This document shows, one piece after another, positions 46,014-56,974 of a stretch of DNA of 64,000 bases; within the stretch, counting starts at the first letter, position 1; every line of letters starts with the position of its first letter. Position numbers and translations under genes: made by a program. The notes beneath the pieces were generated by a model, which saw only the letters and a list, made by a program, of their open reading frames with translations, was not told the DNA's origin and did no database searches. The DNA comes from Rugalucina vietnamica (Eukaryota; Mollusca; Bivalvia; Lucinida; Lucinidae), in contig OZ024872.1 of NCBI GenBank assembly GCA_964017185.1, positions 42,414,188 through 42,478,187 on the forward strand. Reading direction: 5' to 3'.

Positions 46014-46515
46014 AAAAAGGTACAAGTAAACAATGATCAGGAAAAGAGGCAGTCAGAAAGAAATTCCCACTCTAAAAACGGAGGTGGAAACACTGATTTG
46101 ATAATTGAGTCCTCCGTCAAACCACCCATCATTAATATTCATTTTATATTGACCATTCAAATCTGCACATTAGCTAACGGTCAATGACGGTTAGACAACA
46201 CGTGGGTTAGACAAACAAACCAACACGTGCTTTTTACAGGTATATATAGGTGCAAAAACACAATGTTTGTCTAAGGAAATAGGGGTGGGCGTGGCTATAT
46301 CTTGCTGGCGGAGGAGCCAATTAGGTACTTATACTTAGAAAACATATCGTTAGCCGAGTGAGCAGCTATTTCCCAATAGGCGGCCACTCAGTTACCCGAA
46401 CTTAAATAAAACTATGAATACGTACACATGGTTCAAACAGCACAAAAATTGGACATGAAACAAATAGAACCACAATAGAAATATCGCATTGGAACGATCA
46501 GTAATATAAAATTAC
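46014..46515 (-). mobile_element. Penelope-like 3' end with internal insertion
   Basis: AAAGGTACAAGTAAACAATGATCAGG and CCGAGTGAGCAGCTATTTCCCAATAGGCGG belong to the family. About 46107-46321 (GAGTCCTCCGTCAAACC...GGCGGAGGAGCC) is foreign and is bordered by CAATT-like sequence on each side. Confidence 0.75.
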
Positions 46516-46539
46516 TAGGAAGTATTTCATGGTTATATT

Positions 46540-47215
46540 ATGATCATATTATTGTGACCAAAACAGATGGGGTATGAGATACTTTTTTTTTTTTTCATTT
46601 TGTCTCATCATCATCAGAAAATTCTTCAGTATTTTCTTTTATTGTCTTTGTTAATTCATTTGTTGAATCCAAGTGTGTACATTATGTTAAAGAAAATCAA
46701 CTGATTTTTGCATGAAGTGCAGTGTTTTGTAAAATGTACCATACTTTCAGTGACCTTCCATCATAACCTCACGAGCCGCAACGCGGCGAGTGCATGATGG
46801 TTTGATGAAAGGTCACCTGAAGTATGGCATAATGTACAAATCACTGCACTTCATGCAAATATCAGTTGAGTATCTGATTTATCCTATTGGCTATCCTATA
46901 AGATCCTGGTCAGCTTTCTGATACAAGTGTGCAGTTGATCAGTGTCTTTTTCTTACTGTAACTGTATAAATAGTACAGTTCATAAGACAAGTTTTGTTGT
47001 GACACAGCTTTGTTTTATTTTGACATTTCCTGTGGCATTGGGTACATTGTAACATGCCACATCATGAAAAATGTGTAAATCTATAATGTGGCCAGCACGC
47101 AAAAACCTGCACTTGAAGCCAAAATCAGTTGATTATTAAAGATGTAAGATCCAGATCAGCTTGTTTCAGCTGTGCAGCTGATCAGTGTCTTTGTCATACC
47201 GAAACCGTGGATGTT
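46540..47215. repeat. Palindrome-rich repeat cluster
   Basis: 46698-46872 is one large palindrome: AACTGATTTTTGCATGAAGT...GTGACCTTCCATCATAACC pairs with GGTTTGATGAAAGGTCACC...ACTTCATGCAAATATCAGTT around CCGCAACGCGGCG. After it, GATCCTGGTCAGCTT...GTGCAGTTGATCAGTGTCTTT (46900) and GATCCAGATCAGCTT...GTGCAGCTGATCAGTGTCTTT (47150) are a direct repeat. Confidence 0.75.
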
Positions 47216-47388
47216 TCGTAGGACAACCGTACATAATTCGTGGTGAATCGTGAGAGTTCGTGGTGTCAAAGATTCCACGGTTTCGCTACGAAGCTCCACG
47301 ATTGGCTACGACCTCTCGCGAATAGCCGCGAATATAGCTACGGTGTCAGTACGAATAAGCACGATTCCGCTACGGTTGCGTTAGATTC
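47205..47388. repeat. CGTGGTGAATCGTG motif-dense element
   Basis: ATTCGTGGTGAATCGTG, CCACGG, CTACGAAGC, GATTCCGCTACGG and similar 6-10-mers fill the stretch. It abuts the hairpin-ended repeat. Confidence 0.55.
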
Positions 47389-48594
47389 CATTGGTCCTGA
47401 GAACGCTCACATGAAGCCTGATCTTGGAGTATTAAGTCATCATTAAATGACCTTGACCTTGACCTTGAATACTCACACACCTTTATTGACTTAATAAGTT
47501 GTCTGCATCTGCAAAGTTTCAGGTCTCAGGCTGCAATAGTTTCCAAACCCAGTGATTTCTGAGAAAACTTTAACTTTGATATTTAAATGGCCTTGGGTCA
47601 AGGTCAAGAAAGGACCTTGGCCTTCATTAATTACTTACTTTCATTGACTCCATTATTTGTCTGCATCTAGCAACTTTCAGGTCTCAGGCTACAAGAGTTT
47701 CCAAAATATCCATTGTTTTCGCCTTTTTCCATGTGAAAGCCTATGTTTCCAAAATTGACCTTGTCGTAAAATAGGTCAAGGTCATCTAAGGGTCATCATT
47801 TCAACAAACTATGATGGGCTGGAGTCCAAAATGCTACATACCAAATTTCACGAAAATCGGCCAGCCGGTTCTGGAGAAGAAAATTTGTGAGTGGTTTTTA
47901 CCATAGTTGGGCATGGCGGCCTTCTCGGTCATGTGACCCAAATTTCGCGAACAAAATTTCGTTCCCCCTACCCATGGACGCTCCACATAAAATTTCACTT
48001 TGATTGGCCAAGCAGTTTCAGACAAAAAGATCTTTGAAAAGTGTGTATGGACGGCAGACTGGCCAAGGTCAAGAGATGACCTTGACCTAAATTAATCACA
48101 TACCTTCATCTACTCCATTAGTTGTTTGCATCTACCACTTTTCAGGCCTCAGGCTGCAATAGTTTTCAAAAAAAATCCATAGTTTTCACTCTTTCCCATG
48201 TAAAAGCCTATGTTTCCAAAATTGACCTTGCCGTAAAATAGGTCAAGGCCAACCCAGGTTCATCATTTTAGCAAATTATGATGGGGTTGAGTCCCTGATG
48301 CTACATACCAAGTTTCGTGGAAATCGGCTCACCGGTTCTGGAGAAGAAGATTTTAGAAGGGTTTTTACCATATATGGGCGTGGCATGTGACCAAAATATC
48401 GCGAACAAAATTTCAATGCCACTACCCAAGGATGCTCCACATAAAATTTCAACTTTGATTGGCCAAGCAGTTTCAGAGAAGAAGATCTTTGAAACTGTGG
48501 ACGACGACGGACGACGGATGACGACGGACGGACGGACGCCGGATCATTGGTATACTATAAGCTCACCTGTGAGCCTTCGGCTCAGGTGAGCTAA
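47389..48594 (-). repeat. Hairpin-ended repeat, subfamily B, minus copy
   Basis: Begins CCATTGGTCCTGAGAACGCT (inverse of the family's 3' end) and ends GAGCCTTCGGCTCAGGTGAGCT, preceded by a GACGGACGGACGCCGG run. About 2.5 units lie between. The end is 84 bp from the gene B stop codon. Confidence 0.9.
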
Positions 48595-48599
48595 AAATC

Positions 48600-48678
48600 T
48601 ACTGAAAATTTTCAACAATTTACAATTCAAGAAAAATCTGTATATTACATGGGCGTGTTTTCGTTATGCAAACAGTCA
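48600..48678 (+). repeat. Partial ACATAGATTGTGGGCAC-family 3' end
   Basis: 'aagaaaaatctgtatattacatgggcgtgttttcgtta' resembles the end of the copy at 32.6 kb (aatctctgtatactgcatgggcaagtttttgta). It lies immediately downstream of gene B. Confidence 0.5.
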
Positions 48679-49025
48679 TTATGTGCTGCTCATACTGATC
48701 ATACTGATCCCCGATTCACTCGACGTTTCGCTAGAGCCCGCTCCGCTTTTCTTCTGTTCAGAATTCAGTGCAACAACACGGTTACTGTGACAAGAGTCGT
48801 GTTTTTGACACCAATCTTTAATGGTAATCACCAGATAGATGACGATGCATAAGCCGAATATTCCGCCGATGACAATTCCGATAATTTCTCCCACGCCCAG
48901 TTCTCCGTCGGAAAAATCAATGCTGAAATACAATTAATTAGTTTTCAAGAATAATTCAAGTAAAGACTGTGAATGGTTTATATCAACTGTATTACGAAAA
49001 CATGCTCATGCAACATACAGAGCTT

Positions 49026-49056
<31 letters not shown>

Positions 49057-50686
49057 TTTTTTTTTTTCAGAAGAAAAAAAAAAATGAAGAAAATCGTCCA
49101 GGGTTGGTAAAATGGTACCACTGTTGTATTTGTAAATTTTCGGATGATACCATTGCTGGGAAGAACCTTGAACGCACCCAGTGCAAATAATACATAACTG
49201 ACTTTGATAATATTTGAGCCTGTGCGTGAGAAAACCAACAATTTTTTGACCAGGTCCAACACAAACCAGGCTGTACAGTCACAGAGGCTGGCTAGAAGCT
49301 TGAAATTTTAGATTTAAGAAGAAGAGGGATTGTACTATCCGTGTAGCGAAAACAAAGGCGTTGATAAGGCGCGGTTACCGCGAAGCTGATCTGTGCCTTT
49401 GTTTTCGCCCAAGCATTTTATTGGTTTTCTTATGCAGTGACTCATTTTGTTTTAATTTTTCTTTCATGAACATGTAAATTCCTATGACCCTGGCGTTTTA
49501 TGACCCTCTGTCCAGGTGTGGCGGTGTTACCTGCCTCCTCCTCCTCCTGAACTCCTATACCTGCTCCTTCTGGCGGCGTTCCCGTACCCTAAAAGACAGA
49601 TGATCACCTTCCGAAAAATATAACTTTACTTCAAAGAAAACCGAGGGGTACATTATTAGGCATGTGATTGCATATAACTTTACTTCAAGGAAAACCGTGG
49701 GGTAAAATATATGGTATGTGACAGCACTTTACTTCAAAGAAAACCGAGGGGTACAATGTTAAGCACGTGATAGCATATACCTTTACTTTAAAGAAAACCG
49801 AGGGGTAAAATATTTTAAGCACGTGATAGCATATAACATTACTTCAAAGAAAACCGAGGGGTTAAATATCAGGCATGTGATAGCACATAACTTTACTTCA
49901 AAGAAAACCGAGGGGTAAAATATTAGGTATGCGACAGCATATAACTTTACTTCAAAGAAAACCGAGGGGTAAATATTAGGTATGCGACAGCATATAACTT
50001 TACTTCAAAGAAAACCGAGGGGTAAATATTAGGTATGCGACAGCATATAACTTTACTTCAAAGAAAACCGAGGGGTAAATATTAGGTATGCGATAGCATA
50101 TAACTTTACTTCAAAGAAAACCGAGGGGTTAAATATCAGGCATGTGATAGCATATAACTTTACTTCAAAGAAAACCGAGGGGTAAATATTAGGTATGCGA
50201 CAGCATATAACTTTACTTCAAAGAAAACCGAGGGGTAAATATTAGGTATGCGATAGCATATAACTTTACTTCAAAGAAAACCGAGGGGTAAATATTAGGT
50301 ATGCGATAGCATATAACTTTACTTCAAAGAAAACCGAGGGGTAAATATTAGGTATGCGATAGCATATAACTTTACTTCAAAGAAATGTGAAGGGTGAAAT
50401 ATTAGTATTTTAACCCTTATAAGCCTGGCATCCTTTTATGAGGTTTAGGCAAAAAGTGTAACTCAAGAGTTGATGCCGCAAAACGCGGCGTTACATCTGG
50501 GGCTATTCTGTTTGCTTAGAGGATTTTCATCAAAAAATAGAACAAAATTTCAAAATCACTGCTATTATGCCGTGGACTCATTCAAATGATAATGATGTAA
50601 AATGGGTTAATTTATGAGGTTAACTACTTACCAATGAAAACCAGGAAACACCAAACAACTAAAACTTTGTAATTTTCGGAAGACAT
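48679..50686 (-). CDS. Gene B: 118-aa single-pass membrane protein, three exons
   Basis: Exon 1 (50632-50686, 55 nt, MSSENYKVLVVWCFLVFI + G) ends CATTG|GTAAGTAG. Exon 2 (49531-49588, 58 nt) lies between TTTTAG|GGTACGG and GGCAG|GTAACA and reads GYGNAARRSRYRSSGGGGG. Exon 3 (48679-48922, 244 nt) follows TATTTCAG and reads S-IDFSDGELGVG, the span EIIGIVIGGIFGLCIVIYLV, ITIKDWCQKHDSC, then SSETSSESGIS before the stop. The sum is 357 nt, 119 codons with no internal stop. Predicted: signal peptide, short basic/Gly ectodomain, one membrane span, short Ser-rich cytoplasmic tail. SETSSESGIS is shared with gene A, as are exon phases and promoter. No known family recognised. Intron 1 holds a minisatellite. 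Confidence 0.75.
49021..49090. repeat. (TTTA)n and T/A-rich tract in gene B intron 2
   Basis: About nine TTTA units, then poly(T) and poly(A). Confidence 0.9.
49213..49446 (+). mobile_element. TTTGAGCC MITE, copy 6, in gene B intron 2
   Basis: TA then TTTGAGCCTGTGCGTGAGAAAA; inverted right end AATGAGTCACTGCATAAGAAAA. The central palindrome has lost part of its left arm (GCGTTGATAAGGCGCGGTTACCGCGAAGCTGATC). It ends about 85 bp before exon 2. Confidence 0.85.
49613..50395. repeat. 53-60 bp minisatellite in gene B intron 1
   Basis: About 14 units of ATAACTTTACTTCAAAGAAA|ACCGAGGGGTAAATATTAGG|TATGCGACAGCAT. The later units are 53 bp and nearly identical; the earlier ones are longer and diverged, and the last one (AAATGTGAAGGGTG) has drifted. 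Confidence 0.95.
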
Positions 50687-50689
50687 TGT

Positions 50690-50726
50690 GTAGCACTGAT
50701 CTTCAATGGATCATCGCGATTTAAAA
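50690..50726 (-). promoter_or_regulatory. Core promoter of gene B
   Basis: TTTTAAA (50720-50726) is 29 bases upstream of the A (50697) in an Inr-like GATCAGTGC. The ATG follows about 11 bases later. CCATTGAA...ATCAG between TATA and start is shared with gene A. Confidence 0.65.
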
Positions 50727-51210
50727 GCCAAAATCCAAATGCGTGCTTAATTCATTAACTAAAATAGGCATGTTTTAAAATCTTTAAGAGGAGAAAATGT
50801 ACCTTATAGCGATTTTATGGTGACATTTTTTTTTTAAATCAAATAATGAATATTGCTAAGTTTTGTATGCAATATATTCAATTATTCATGTTCTACCAAC
50901 GGACAATGTTAAAAGTTGTAAGCTTCAGCTTCTATGGTATCTTTGTGCATTTTTTGACGGCTGTTTTAATCTGAGATGAGCCAGCTTGTAAATAGATTTT
51001 ATTACGCGTATTCAATGGGTTCATTAACATTGTTACATTATTATACAATAACCGATATTCGTATATAATATGTGGGAATGAACGCATTGTTTTTGAAAAG
51101 ACATCCATTGAGTCCTTTTTGAAATATTAACCTAACAGTTTAAATAGTCAGTTCAAACCAACCTTCCTATTATTCTATTTTTGGAAATTTTCAAGATTCA
51201 TACCATAATA
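50727..51210. other. Upstream of gene B, nothing recognised
   Basis: AT-rich; no further motif. Confidence 0.35.
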
Positions 51211-51422
51211 TGAGCCGCTGCACGAGAATAACAACAATCTGAGTTTCCGACCAGGTCCCACACAAACCAGCCTGTACCATCACAGAAGCAGGCTAGAAGC
51301 TTGAAAATTTGGATTAAAGTAGAAGGGAAATTGTACTATCGTTGAAGCGAAAACAAAGGCGCTGCTCAGCTGTGCAGTTACGGGATGTGCAGATTGTTGC
51401 TTTTCTTGTGCAGCGGCTTATA
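51211..51422 (-). mobile_element. TTTGAGCC MITE, copy 7 (hairpin arm deleted)
   Basis: TGAGCCGCTGCACGAGAATAAC left end and AGCGGCTTATA right end. GCGAAAACAAAGGCGCTGCTCAGCTGTGCAGTTACG lacks the returning arm. Confidence 0.8.
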
Positions 51423-51477
51423 TAAATTTGTGCCCTCTTTGTAGGACATGGCCATGATAGGACTATTCTGTTTGTTC

Positions 51478-51680
51478 TGCCCCCAACTTCAAAGAAGTTG
51501 AGGGGGCATATTGATTTGGGTCTGTCCGTGCAGTGGTGTGGTGAGCAGTCTGTCTGTGATGCGTGAGTAACGCTTAGCACTCGGTCAGGAACCGTTAGAG
51601 CTAGGATCTTGAAATTTGGTATGTAGTTTGTATATGAAAATTAAGAGGACCCGTATTTTTTCTTTCAGGTAAATTCAAGG
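51478..51680 (+). repeat. CCCCCAACTTCAAAGAAGTTGAGGGGG hairpin-started repeat
   Basis: The 27-mer is a hairpin, followed by 'gggtctgtccgtgcagtggtgtggtgagcagtctgtctg' and 'gttagagctaggatcttgaaatttggtatgtagtttgtat'. It is built like the AGCTCACC family (terminal hairpin, GTCCG stretch, 'cttgaaatttggtatgtag') but with unrelated ends. Confidence 0.6.
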
Positions 51681-52966
51681 GAATAGGGGCCCATTCTGTG
51701 AGAGTTATTTCTCTTTTTAATTCTTGATAAACATGCCCAGAAATGGAGCACAAATTTACCTGGATATCGGATTATTATACCGATAGGTAGAGTGCTCAAA
51801 ATATAATGGGGCGAAATAGGACCTGCCATTTAAAACCCATTTAACGCTATTAAATATTAAAATGAATTAATTTTCCTTAATAGTTCATATATCTACAAAA
51901 TATCCTCTTTATGAAGATATATTTTTTTTAAAAATTGCTTCAGAAAAAGTTGAGTCAAACTCAGTTACAAATGTTAGACCCATGTTCTATTAAAATGATA
52001 GTAAAATACAAAAAGAAGCACCCCCTCATCTAGACGAATGCCTACATAAACATCATTTCTTAAATCAAAATGCATTTTCCTTAATGGTTCCTATTAGGGG
52101 ATAAAATTATCTTTCTAAAGATATAAATTGCAAAAACCTACTATAAAAATAAATAGGGTCAAACTTCAGAAAATCCTAATGTCAGACCAACGAAATTTTA
52201 TTTTTCCGCTTTAAAATCGGGCCTGAAATTCACAGGTAACTCCTATTGATTTTACTAAAAATGGCTACTACATGTATGTTTCATAATATTGTAAATTACT
52301 TACGCTAGTTTATAGTGATAATTTATTTATTATTTTCATTTATTTATTTGTTTTATTAAATTTTATATATATATATTTTTTTAGTATGTGTACCCGACAT
52401 TAAAGGCAATGAATTAATATAAGTATGACCCAAAGAAAGATGCACAAAAATGCGACCCTCAATAAATGATTTATTTTTTTTTGACTTGGTCAATGTGTCG
52501 TCTTTCTCCTATACCATGTCCCTCTGTTTTGACATTTAACGAAAGCAGTGCACACACTATAACTCGCAGTGATTAATGTGTCAATCAATTAAAATTGCCA
52601 CTTTTAGCTTAATCATGTTTTCATTATGATTGTTTTTACAGCATTGAAATTTTCGTTATGAAACAGCCACTGTCTGGCAAAATTGCCCTTTGCCCCCCAT
52701 ATGGGGAACTGTCACTCGGATCAGCCTAGGTATCTCGTTTTCCGGGAAGTAAAAATGGAGAATCATTCCGGGCGGCATATCACTTTGTATGTATTTATTT
52801 TTCTCTCCTTTCGGCTGACCATGTATATCAATTATCTTGACTTGACATAACATTTTGCCGAATATGTCTGTTTTTCATTTTTCCTTTTTTTTGTGTCACA
52901 TCTTTTACGGTCACGCGTGCTTCTCTTCGTAGCCTTAGGGTGCGAAGTTTGACTGTAAAAACAGTA
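51681..52966. other. AT-rich sequence, nothing recognised
   Basis: No credible ORF or repeat border. May include the body of the 51.48-kb repeat. Confidence 0.35.
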
Positions 52967-53206
52967 TTTGAGTCTCATCATGAGAAAACTTACAATGTGG
53001 TTTCCGAACAGGTACGACACAAACTGGGCAGTATAAACACGGAAGATGACTAGAAGCTTGTAATTTCGGATTTAGAAAGAAGATGAATCGTGCTAACCGT
53101 GTAGCGAAAACAAAGGAGCAGGTCAGTTGTGCAGTACTGCACAGCTGATCTGCGTCTTTGTTTTCGAATACGCAAAAGGCTAGTTTTCTGATGCAGCAGC
53201 TATTTC
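52967..53206 (+). mobile_element. TTTGAGCC MITE, copy 8 (diverged)
   Basis: TA-TTTGAGTCTCATCATGAGAAAA and right end TTTTCTGATGCAGCAGCTA. Centre GTCAGTTGTGCAGTACTGCACAGCTGATC. Confidence 0.85.
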
Positions 53207-53588
53207 ATGAATTTGACACTTGCATATTTGACCCCATAAAATGGGTCGCAGCGCAAGAAAGTCTATTTTTCGGGTCTTGGAACAATTCCGGTATTAGCAC
53301 ATGATATTGATCAGAATGCATGAAATCAATTAGCTTAACACAAACAGTTTATCTGATTGTGGCATTTTTATTTCGGAAACACCGCAGATTTCTTCAAGAC
53401 TGCTGACTACGCAGCGAATATGTGATATTGATCAGAATGCGCGAAAGAGATGAAACATGTATAAGATAAAATGGTTTCGATAAAATTATAATATTAACAT
53501 CTTTTGGAAGCAGTGAATACAAAGTAACATTCAAGGGGAGGAAGTGTGAGCCATGTTGTGCAATTTCGGGTAATGAACCCTCTTATTA
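53207..53588. other. Intergenic, nothing recognised
   Basis: No feature seen. Confidence 0.35.
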
Positions 53589-53590
53589 GA

Positions 53591-53753
53591 AACCTCCGTG
53601 GTGCAGTGGTTATGTCACTCGCCTTGTAAACCAGGATTCGCAGGTTCGATCCCGGGCTTCTCCAGTCCGTCGGATGGGACTATAAACCGAGGTCCCGTCT
53701 CCATGTGACTTAAGCTGTTGGTGAGACGTTAAACCCCAATCAACCATCAACCA
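53591..53753 (+). mobile_element. tRNA-derived SINE, full length
   Basis: The head CCTCCGTGGTGCAGTGGTTA|TGTCACTCGCC has an A-box (TGGTGCAGTGG); GGTTCGATCCC (53643-53653) is the B-box. The body CGTCGGATGGGACTATAAACCGAGGTCCC is followed by tail CAACCATCAACCA. Flanks GAACCCTCTTATTA and GAACCCTACTTATTA form a target duplication of about 14 bp. Transcription would be by Pol III from the internal boxes. Confidence 0.85.
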
Positions 53754-54259
53754 AGAACCCTACTTATTATTCCGTCTGTGGTTAGTTTAATGAATCGTTT
53801 TGCTTTCATGACTTACATGTATGTTCAAATAGAAAAATTTAAGATACCGATGATCAGTATGTGCAGAAGCGCTTTTTGGTTATAATTATTATCATTATTA
53901 TTATGACTTTTATTTTGTTTTTACTTCTTTTTTTTTCACTTTTAAAAGTTTACGAGATCAATAGAACCATGATGTTGAACGTAAAGTTGATTCGTTTCAA
54001 AATAAAATATTTGTCAATGAAGATATCCAATAGTCATATTTCAAAACGGAACAAATCTCCTACTTGTACCTTTCTACAGGTAGATCTAAACCTTAAAAAT
54101 AGACAAACTCGGCGCATTCGATGCCTAAGGGCATATTACCTAAGCGATAGTTTCTACCTTGAATGTCATAACAGGTATTAGGCTCGCTAACTCCCGCTGG
54201 TATTGGAAATCCGATGGTCAAGCTTCTTATAGCAGATTAATTCCCCTGATCTTCATTTC

Positions 54260-54600
54260 TGCACATGGTGAATAGATAGTGGCTACCTTGTGTGCGCAAC
54301 TCCTACAGTTTTATTCCGATTCTCTTGAAATTTTACAGATGTTGTGACCATGCTTTGAAGATATGCATGTGGTTTGGATATAATCCTATGATTAATTTTT
54401 CTCACTTTTTTCGCAATTTAAACTTAGCCATTTTTCGGGCATTTTCACAATGAAAGTGAACGGGTAGTGGGTACCTTGTGTGCGCAACACCTCCTACAGT
54501 TTCATGCCAATTCATTTAAAACTTTGCATGTGTTATGGGCATGGTCTGAAGATATGCATGTGGTTTGGATATAATCCTTGGATCATTTTTTGGCATGAAA
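54260..54600. repeat. Two-unit direct repeat, about 190-bp period
   Basis: 'ctaccttgtgtgcgcaactcctacagttt' ... 'gaagatatgcatgtggtttggatataatcc' occurs at 54281-54388 and 54471-54578 with minor changes. Confidence 0.8.
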
Positions 54601-54802
54601 ACATCAGATCACTTCCGATATCCATAAAAGTGAAAGTGGACTCACCCAAATGATAATGGTGGGCAATTTCATCCGTCAACAAATGTGTTCAGCACCGATT
54701 TTTGAACAACCTTCTAATTAATATGAGAAAAAGACATGGTACATTAATAGGAAGCAATACGTGATACGTAATAACTTTATCAAAAAATTACAAAAATATA
54801 AA

Positions 54803-54965
54803 AAGGTAAAAAAAAGTACATTGTAGGTAATGATCAGGAAGTGGCCCAATCAGAAAGAAAATACCACTCCAAAAACCGAGGTGGGAAAACACTGAATTGA
54901 CAATCAGGTACGTATCAACAACAAGAACCACAACAGAAGTATCGCCTTGGAACGAGGCCCGCATG
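54803..54965 (-). mobile_element. Penelope-like 3' end fragment
   Basis: AAAAGGTAAAAAAAAGTACATTGTAGGTAATGATCAGG and CCACTCCAAAAACCGAGGTGGGAAAACACTGAATTGACAATCAGG match the 31.3-kb copy. It ends in CAGAAGTATCGCCTTGGAACGA. Confidence 0.75.
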
Positions 54966-55288
54966 TAGATAAGTAACCTGTTATTAATTCTCAATTTCAT
55001 ATACATACCATATTCTGGATTTCATTGTTTATTTCCTTATACTATTATCATTATAAGACAATGTCTATGGACCGAAGATATTTTTGTTTATTTTAAAAGC
55101 GTATTTCTACTGAAGAAGTCTTCAATTATGTTACGAAATAATAGTAAGTAAACATTATGATAAGACGATTTATCTATTCCTTTTAGTATGTATGTACCAG
55201 GTCATCTTGCATGTAACCACAAGGATAGAGCTGACGAGGGAGGACAAAGATAGGCTAAGCGTTTGGCCTACCCTTAGCTCAATCCTTG

Positions 55289-55300
55289 TCGCGCGCGCGC

Positions 55301-55352
<52 letters not shown>
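55289..55352. repeat. (GC)n(GT)n compound microsatellite
   Basis: About 12 CG/GC units then 19 GT units. Potential Z-DNA-forming alternation. Confidence 0.95.
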
Positions 55353-55353
<1 letters not shown>

Positions 55354-55381
55354 AGCTTGAAAATTCCAAATATGAAAATTC

Positions 55382-55384
<3 letters not shown>

Positions 55385-55431
<47 letters not shown>
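55385..55431. repeat. Poly(A) tract
   Basis: About 34 A, one G, then 10 A. Confidence 0.9.
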
Positions 55432-55657
55432 TGAAACAGATTTTTGCATGAGGAAGATAGAGATATTATAATCTTTTTTTCTTCATGATTATTTAGAAAG
55501 GCTTTCATATCGTCTTATTGTATATGTCCTGTCTTATATTGACCAGATAGATCATTACCCTGATGCAAAACAATTAGGTATATGCTCCCTGCACATTGTT
55601 TCAAATTTGCATTGGACGGTGACATAGGTATCGATTTGTTCTTTCAAAAATTGTCAC

Positions 55658-55748
55658 ATAAAATAAGCTTGAAATTTCGGTTTTAAGAAGGGGGATTGCT
55701 CAATCCATCTAGCGAAAACAAAGGCGCTGATCAGCTGTGCAGTTACTG
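55658..55748 (+). mobile_element. TTTGAGCC MITE fragment, copy 9
   Basis: Only the middle is left: AAGCTTGAAATTTCGGTTTTAAGAAG and AGCGAAAACAAAGGCGCTGATCAGCTGTGCAGTTACTG. Confidence 0.75.
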
Positions 55749-55940
55749 AAATTGTGAAAATAAGTAGAAGTGCGTTTTACTACTTATTTTACATCTTTAC
55801 TGAACAATTTTCTCAAATTTTGCGCGCTGTAAGATTGGCCATAGCTTTAATTCTGCGCTTCAAAATGAAACCACATGTAAATCCTCTAGAATTATAGACA
55901 TCCATCCAAAAACTTGACAACTTCTTGGATAATTCCTGGA

Positions 55941-56606
55941 CTATCGTTTCACACAGAATCTATAACAGCAGCAGTAGATCAGTACTCCCACAATAATAGC
56001 AAAAGCCAGGGAGCCACATATAATTCCAGCTATGGCACCGCCAGCAAGAGCAGCTGCAACACGCCTGAAGCAGTAAATAACAAGTATAAGCTTTAACAAA
56101 AAGCTTGGTCTACGCTTCGCATATATAAACTAGAATGTCAAAGAATCTGACCGTACTCCCATTTCATCGTGGTTCATTTTGACGTGGCACCAGTAAACTA
56201 TTCAGATGCAGAAGCCATTGATTTTTTATTACTTTTAACCAGGTGTTACTGCTGCTTTAATATGTATTTTAACTTACTTGGGAGACTTTAGCCTCGGCTT
56301 GAAACCACCATCCACACGAGGTACTGTAAAAGAAAATGAAAACGAAAATGTCAGCAGCAATCACGCTAATTCCGGAACCCACCTATCAAGAAGTATCATA
56401 GAAGTGCAGAGTATTCTTGAAAAAAAAAATGTTTTTCAGTGATTTACCAGCTTATGCTAAATGCACAACACATTAAATGGATTCGTGTCCGAATGTTTAG
56501 ACAATTTTAAGGGACTCAATGGAGTGATTTAAATGCGGTATGGTTTAATCTTACCCAATAAAATAGAAACAAATAACCCCAAAATGAATATCCTGTATGA
56601 AAGCAT
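55941..56606 (-). CDS. Gene C: 73-aa membrane peptide, three exons
   Basis: Exon 1 (56555-56606, 52 nt) MLSYRIFILGLFVSILL + G, ending ATTGG|GTAAGATT. Exon 2 (56278-56323, 46 nt) lies between TTTTACAG|TACCTCG and CCCAA|GTAAGTT and reads PRVDGGFKPRLKSP. Exon 3 (55941-56064, 124 nt) starts after TGCTTCAG and reads RVAAALAGG, the span AIAGIICGSLAFAIIVGVLI, YCCCYRFCVKR and TAG. The total is 222 nt, exactly 74 codons. A signal peptide or uncleaved first helix, 25 polar basic residues, one membrane span and a Cys/Arg-rich end. Exon lengths and phases (1, then 2) match genes A and B. The sequence is otherwise dissimilar, so homology rests on architecture. Function unknown. Confidence 0.65.
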
Positions 56607-56974
56607 TGTCAGTTTTATATGACCATGACTGTCGCCATGAAACGTTTAAATCTTGTGCCCTAAGGTCAATGCAATTTGCACGGTGAGAAATGGTTGAGAA
56701 AATAACCAAGAAAAGATAAACATGATAAAAAATACCTGTCAGTTTCGCAGCTTGAAAACAGAATTGTGAAACCGCACAGTTGCTCACTGTCTTAATGAAA
56801 AACTATATTTTTTTAAAAAAAAAAAAAATCATCTCAAAATGTATTCGTGCAGAATTGCAGACTTAGTCAATGAAAGTATGAAACAATGCAGAATTTTTCT
56901 TGACGAGGTTAACGTTGAAAACATGACGTCAAGTTTCAGCTGCTGGCTAGATATATACTTTGAAGTTGACTTAC

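Noticed and set aside
49613..50395. CRISPR-like regular array
   Set aside because: Units are contiguous minisatellite copies without unique spacers, in a eukaryotic intron.
55170..55508. 112-aa minus frame and its 80-aa plus counterpart
   Set aside because: Made of (GC)n, (GT)n and poly(A) simple sequence.
56551..56787. 78-aa frame across gene C exon 1 (MSNCAVSQFCFQ...)
   Set aside because: It ends in the stop formed by the GGGTAAG donor; the other frame gives a signal peptide and splices in phase, so this one is a shadow.
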